Below are positions 5,296 through 6,321 of a stretch of DNA of 6,321 nt, piece after piece (the first letter of the stretch is position 1; each line of letters starts with the position of its first letter). The stretch lies in NCBI GenBank assembly GCA_022563055.1, contig JADFOB010000080.1, positions 1-6,321 on the forward strand, written 5' to 3'. Below the pieces are notes generated by a model, which was given only the letters and a program-made list of their open reading frames with translations, was not told where the DNA came from and ran no database searches. The translations under genes were made by a program, and so were the position numbers. The DNA is from Planctomycetota bacterium. GTDB lineage: Bacteria > Planctomycetota > Phycisphaerae > UBA1845.

Positions 5296-6321
5296 TCAAT
5301 CCAGTTCATCGAAATCGACGCGCGTGAGTTCGGCGAACTCCAGCACCCACGATAGTCTGGGACCATTCTGAAACTGCACGTCCACGTGCGTCCGTTTGGG
5401 GCCGCGCAGAAGGGACATGACCCGCCCCAGGCCATGCAGCGGGTGGCGCACCAGCGTCCCGACATCCCACAGATCAATGTCACCGGGCACGCCCTTGTCG
5501 TTCCCATCCCGCCGGGTGGACACGCCCGTTCGGCGCCACGGTACCGGGCCACGATGGGACAGTGTGCCCTCCGCGCTGATCCATTCTACCTCATCCCGAG
5601 GGAGTTCGTCGAGGAACGGACTCCGCACCGTGCGCTGCGAGACGCCGCGCAGCATCCGGTAGCGCGCCCGCGAAAGCGTGACTCGCCGCTTCGCCCGCGT
5701 GATTCCCACAAAGCAAAGGCGGCGCTCCTCTTCGTCGTCCTCACCGTCGGGAGTGTCGTGTCGCCGCATCGGCAGCAGGCCCTCTTCCAGCCCGACGATG
5801 TATACGACATCGAATTCGAGCCCCTTGGCGGCGTGCAGCGTCATCAGGGTCACCGCGCCGGTGTCGCTTTTGACACTGTCCACATCGCTGAGCAGCGCCG
5901 CGTGCTCAAGCCAATCGAGCACGGTTGCCTCGTCGGGGTGCTCGCTCCGAAAGTCCGCGGCTGCACTGATCAGCTCGTCGATGTTCCCGATCGGAGCACC
6001 GTCCGAGTCGGGAACGGCGTTGTAGTGCGCGCGCAGGCCGGAATGGCTCACCACGTACTCGATCGCCTTGGCCGCCGGCCAGTCGAGAACCTTGGACAAC
6101 TCGACCAGGAGTTGACCGAATTCGCGGACCTTGCCGGCGGATCGACCCAGCGGGGTCAGATCGCCGCCACCCGTGACGGTGTCGAACAGACGAAGCCCGG
6201 AAGCTCGGGCATGCTCTTTCAAGCGGCTGATCGTCGTACCGCCGATCCCGCGCGCGGGCGTGTTGATGATGCGCAGCAGCGCGATTTCGTCCGACGGGTT
6301 GACCAGCACACGCAGGTAGGC
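5296..6321 (-). CDS. pcrA: ATP-dependent DNA helicase, UvrD/PcrA type (C-terminal part; 5' end outside window)
   Basis: C-terminal 341 residues of a superfamily 1A 3'-5' helicase acting in repair and in clearing proteins or RNA polymerase from DNA. The reading frame is open to the right edge and begins with AYLRVLVNP, so the GTG at 6309 is internal: this matches the family block preceding 'LLRIINTPARGIG'. Next come domain 2B-like sequence, motif V (TLHAAKGLEFDVVYIVGLEE, about visible residues 160-180) and motif VI (EEERRLCFVGITRAKRR, about 197-213). A charged low-conservation linker follows. The end (VGTLVRHPLHGLGRV ... VLEFAELTRVD) matches the Tudor-like C-terminal domain of PcrA/UvrD, which in studied homologues binds RNA polymerase. 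Stop is TGA at 5298-5296. That C-terminal domain separates it from RecB or AddA. PcrA versus UvrD naming is a convention here. The N-terminal Walker A region is not in view. Confidence 0.95.
   Translation of the reverse strand, partial: AYLRVLVNPSDEIALLRIINTPARGIGGTTISRLKEHARASGLRLFDTVTGGGDLTPLGRSAGKVREFGQLLVELSKVLDWPAAKAIEYVVSHSGLRAHYNAVPDSDGAPIGNIDELISAAADFRSEHPDEATVLDWLEHAALLSDVDSVKSDTGAVTLMTLHAAKGLEFDVVYIVGLEEGLLPMRRHDTPDGEDDEEERRLCFVGITRAKRRVTLSRARYRMLRGVSQRTVRSPFLDELPRDEVEWISAEGTLSHRGPVPWRRTGVSTRRDGNDKGVPGDIDLWDVGTLVRHPLHGLGRVMSLLRGPKRTHVDVQFQNGPRLSWVLEFAELTRVDFDELD

Noticed and set aside
6307..6309. GTG as the helicase start
   Set aside because: The frame is open to the window edge and the preceding residues AYLR continue the conserved helicase block, so the gene is cut by the window and not short.
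1..6321. tRNA, rRNA, riboswitch or defence-system genes
   Set aside because: No cloverleaf-like sequence, ribosomal signature, known riboswitch core or defence protein motif was recognised; the helicase fragment has the standard PcrA C-terminus and looks like housekeeping.

Overview
The window is GC-rich bacterial chromosome. Every convincing gene is on the minus strand, so transcription runs from the right end to the left. The most likely host is a Planctomycetota bacterium. This is an inference from three things: the intergenic inverted repeats resemble, from memory, repeats common in planctomycete genomes; Shine-Dalgarno signals are weak or variable; and the gene set (Bpt-type aminoacyl-tRNA-protein transferase, GT9 heptosyltransferase, CgeB-like glycosyltransferase, PcrA) fits a diderm of that kind. 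Nothing in the sequence proves the taxon.

Layout in transcription order. (1) 6321-5296: the C-terminal 341 residues of a PcrA/UvrD-type DNA helicase, whose start lies beyond the right edge. (2) 5295-5019: a 277-base intergenic region filled by two structured elements. One is an imperfect nested palindrome of about 131 bases. The other is a MITE-like element of about 100 bases with perfect terminal inverted repeats and flanking target-site-like duplications. (3) 5018-3165: a 617-residue putative glycosyltransferase whose C-terminal half looks CgeB/GT-B-like and whose N-terminal part looks like a divergent relative of the MAF/DUF115 family. (4) 3080-2286: a DUF554 (YqgA-like) membrane protein. 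(5) 2261-1518: a Bpt/Ate-type aminoacyl-tRNA-protein transferase of the N-degron pathway. (6) 1508-411: a glycosyltransferase family 9 heptosyltransferase of lipopolysaccharide core assembly. (7) 410-1: no gene seen; it holds an 85-base inverted repeat and smaller hairpins, one a possible terminator for the heptosyltransferase transcript.

The last three genes are spaced by 24 and 9 bases and are very likely cotranscribed. The glycosyltransferase, 84 bases upstream, may belong to the same unit. Two of the four genes downstream of the helicase point to surface glycan synthesis; Bpt and DUF554 have no obvious biochemical link to it. I see no defence system, CRISPR array, RNA gene or clearly new multi-gene system. 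The unusual content is the pair of mobile-looking or structured elements between the helicase and the glycosyltransferase, and the odd architecture of the 617-residue protein.
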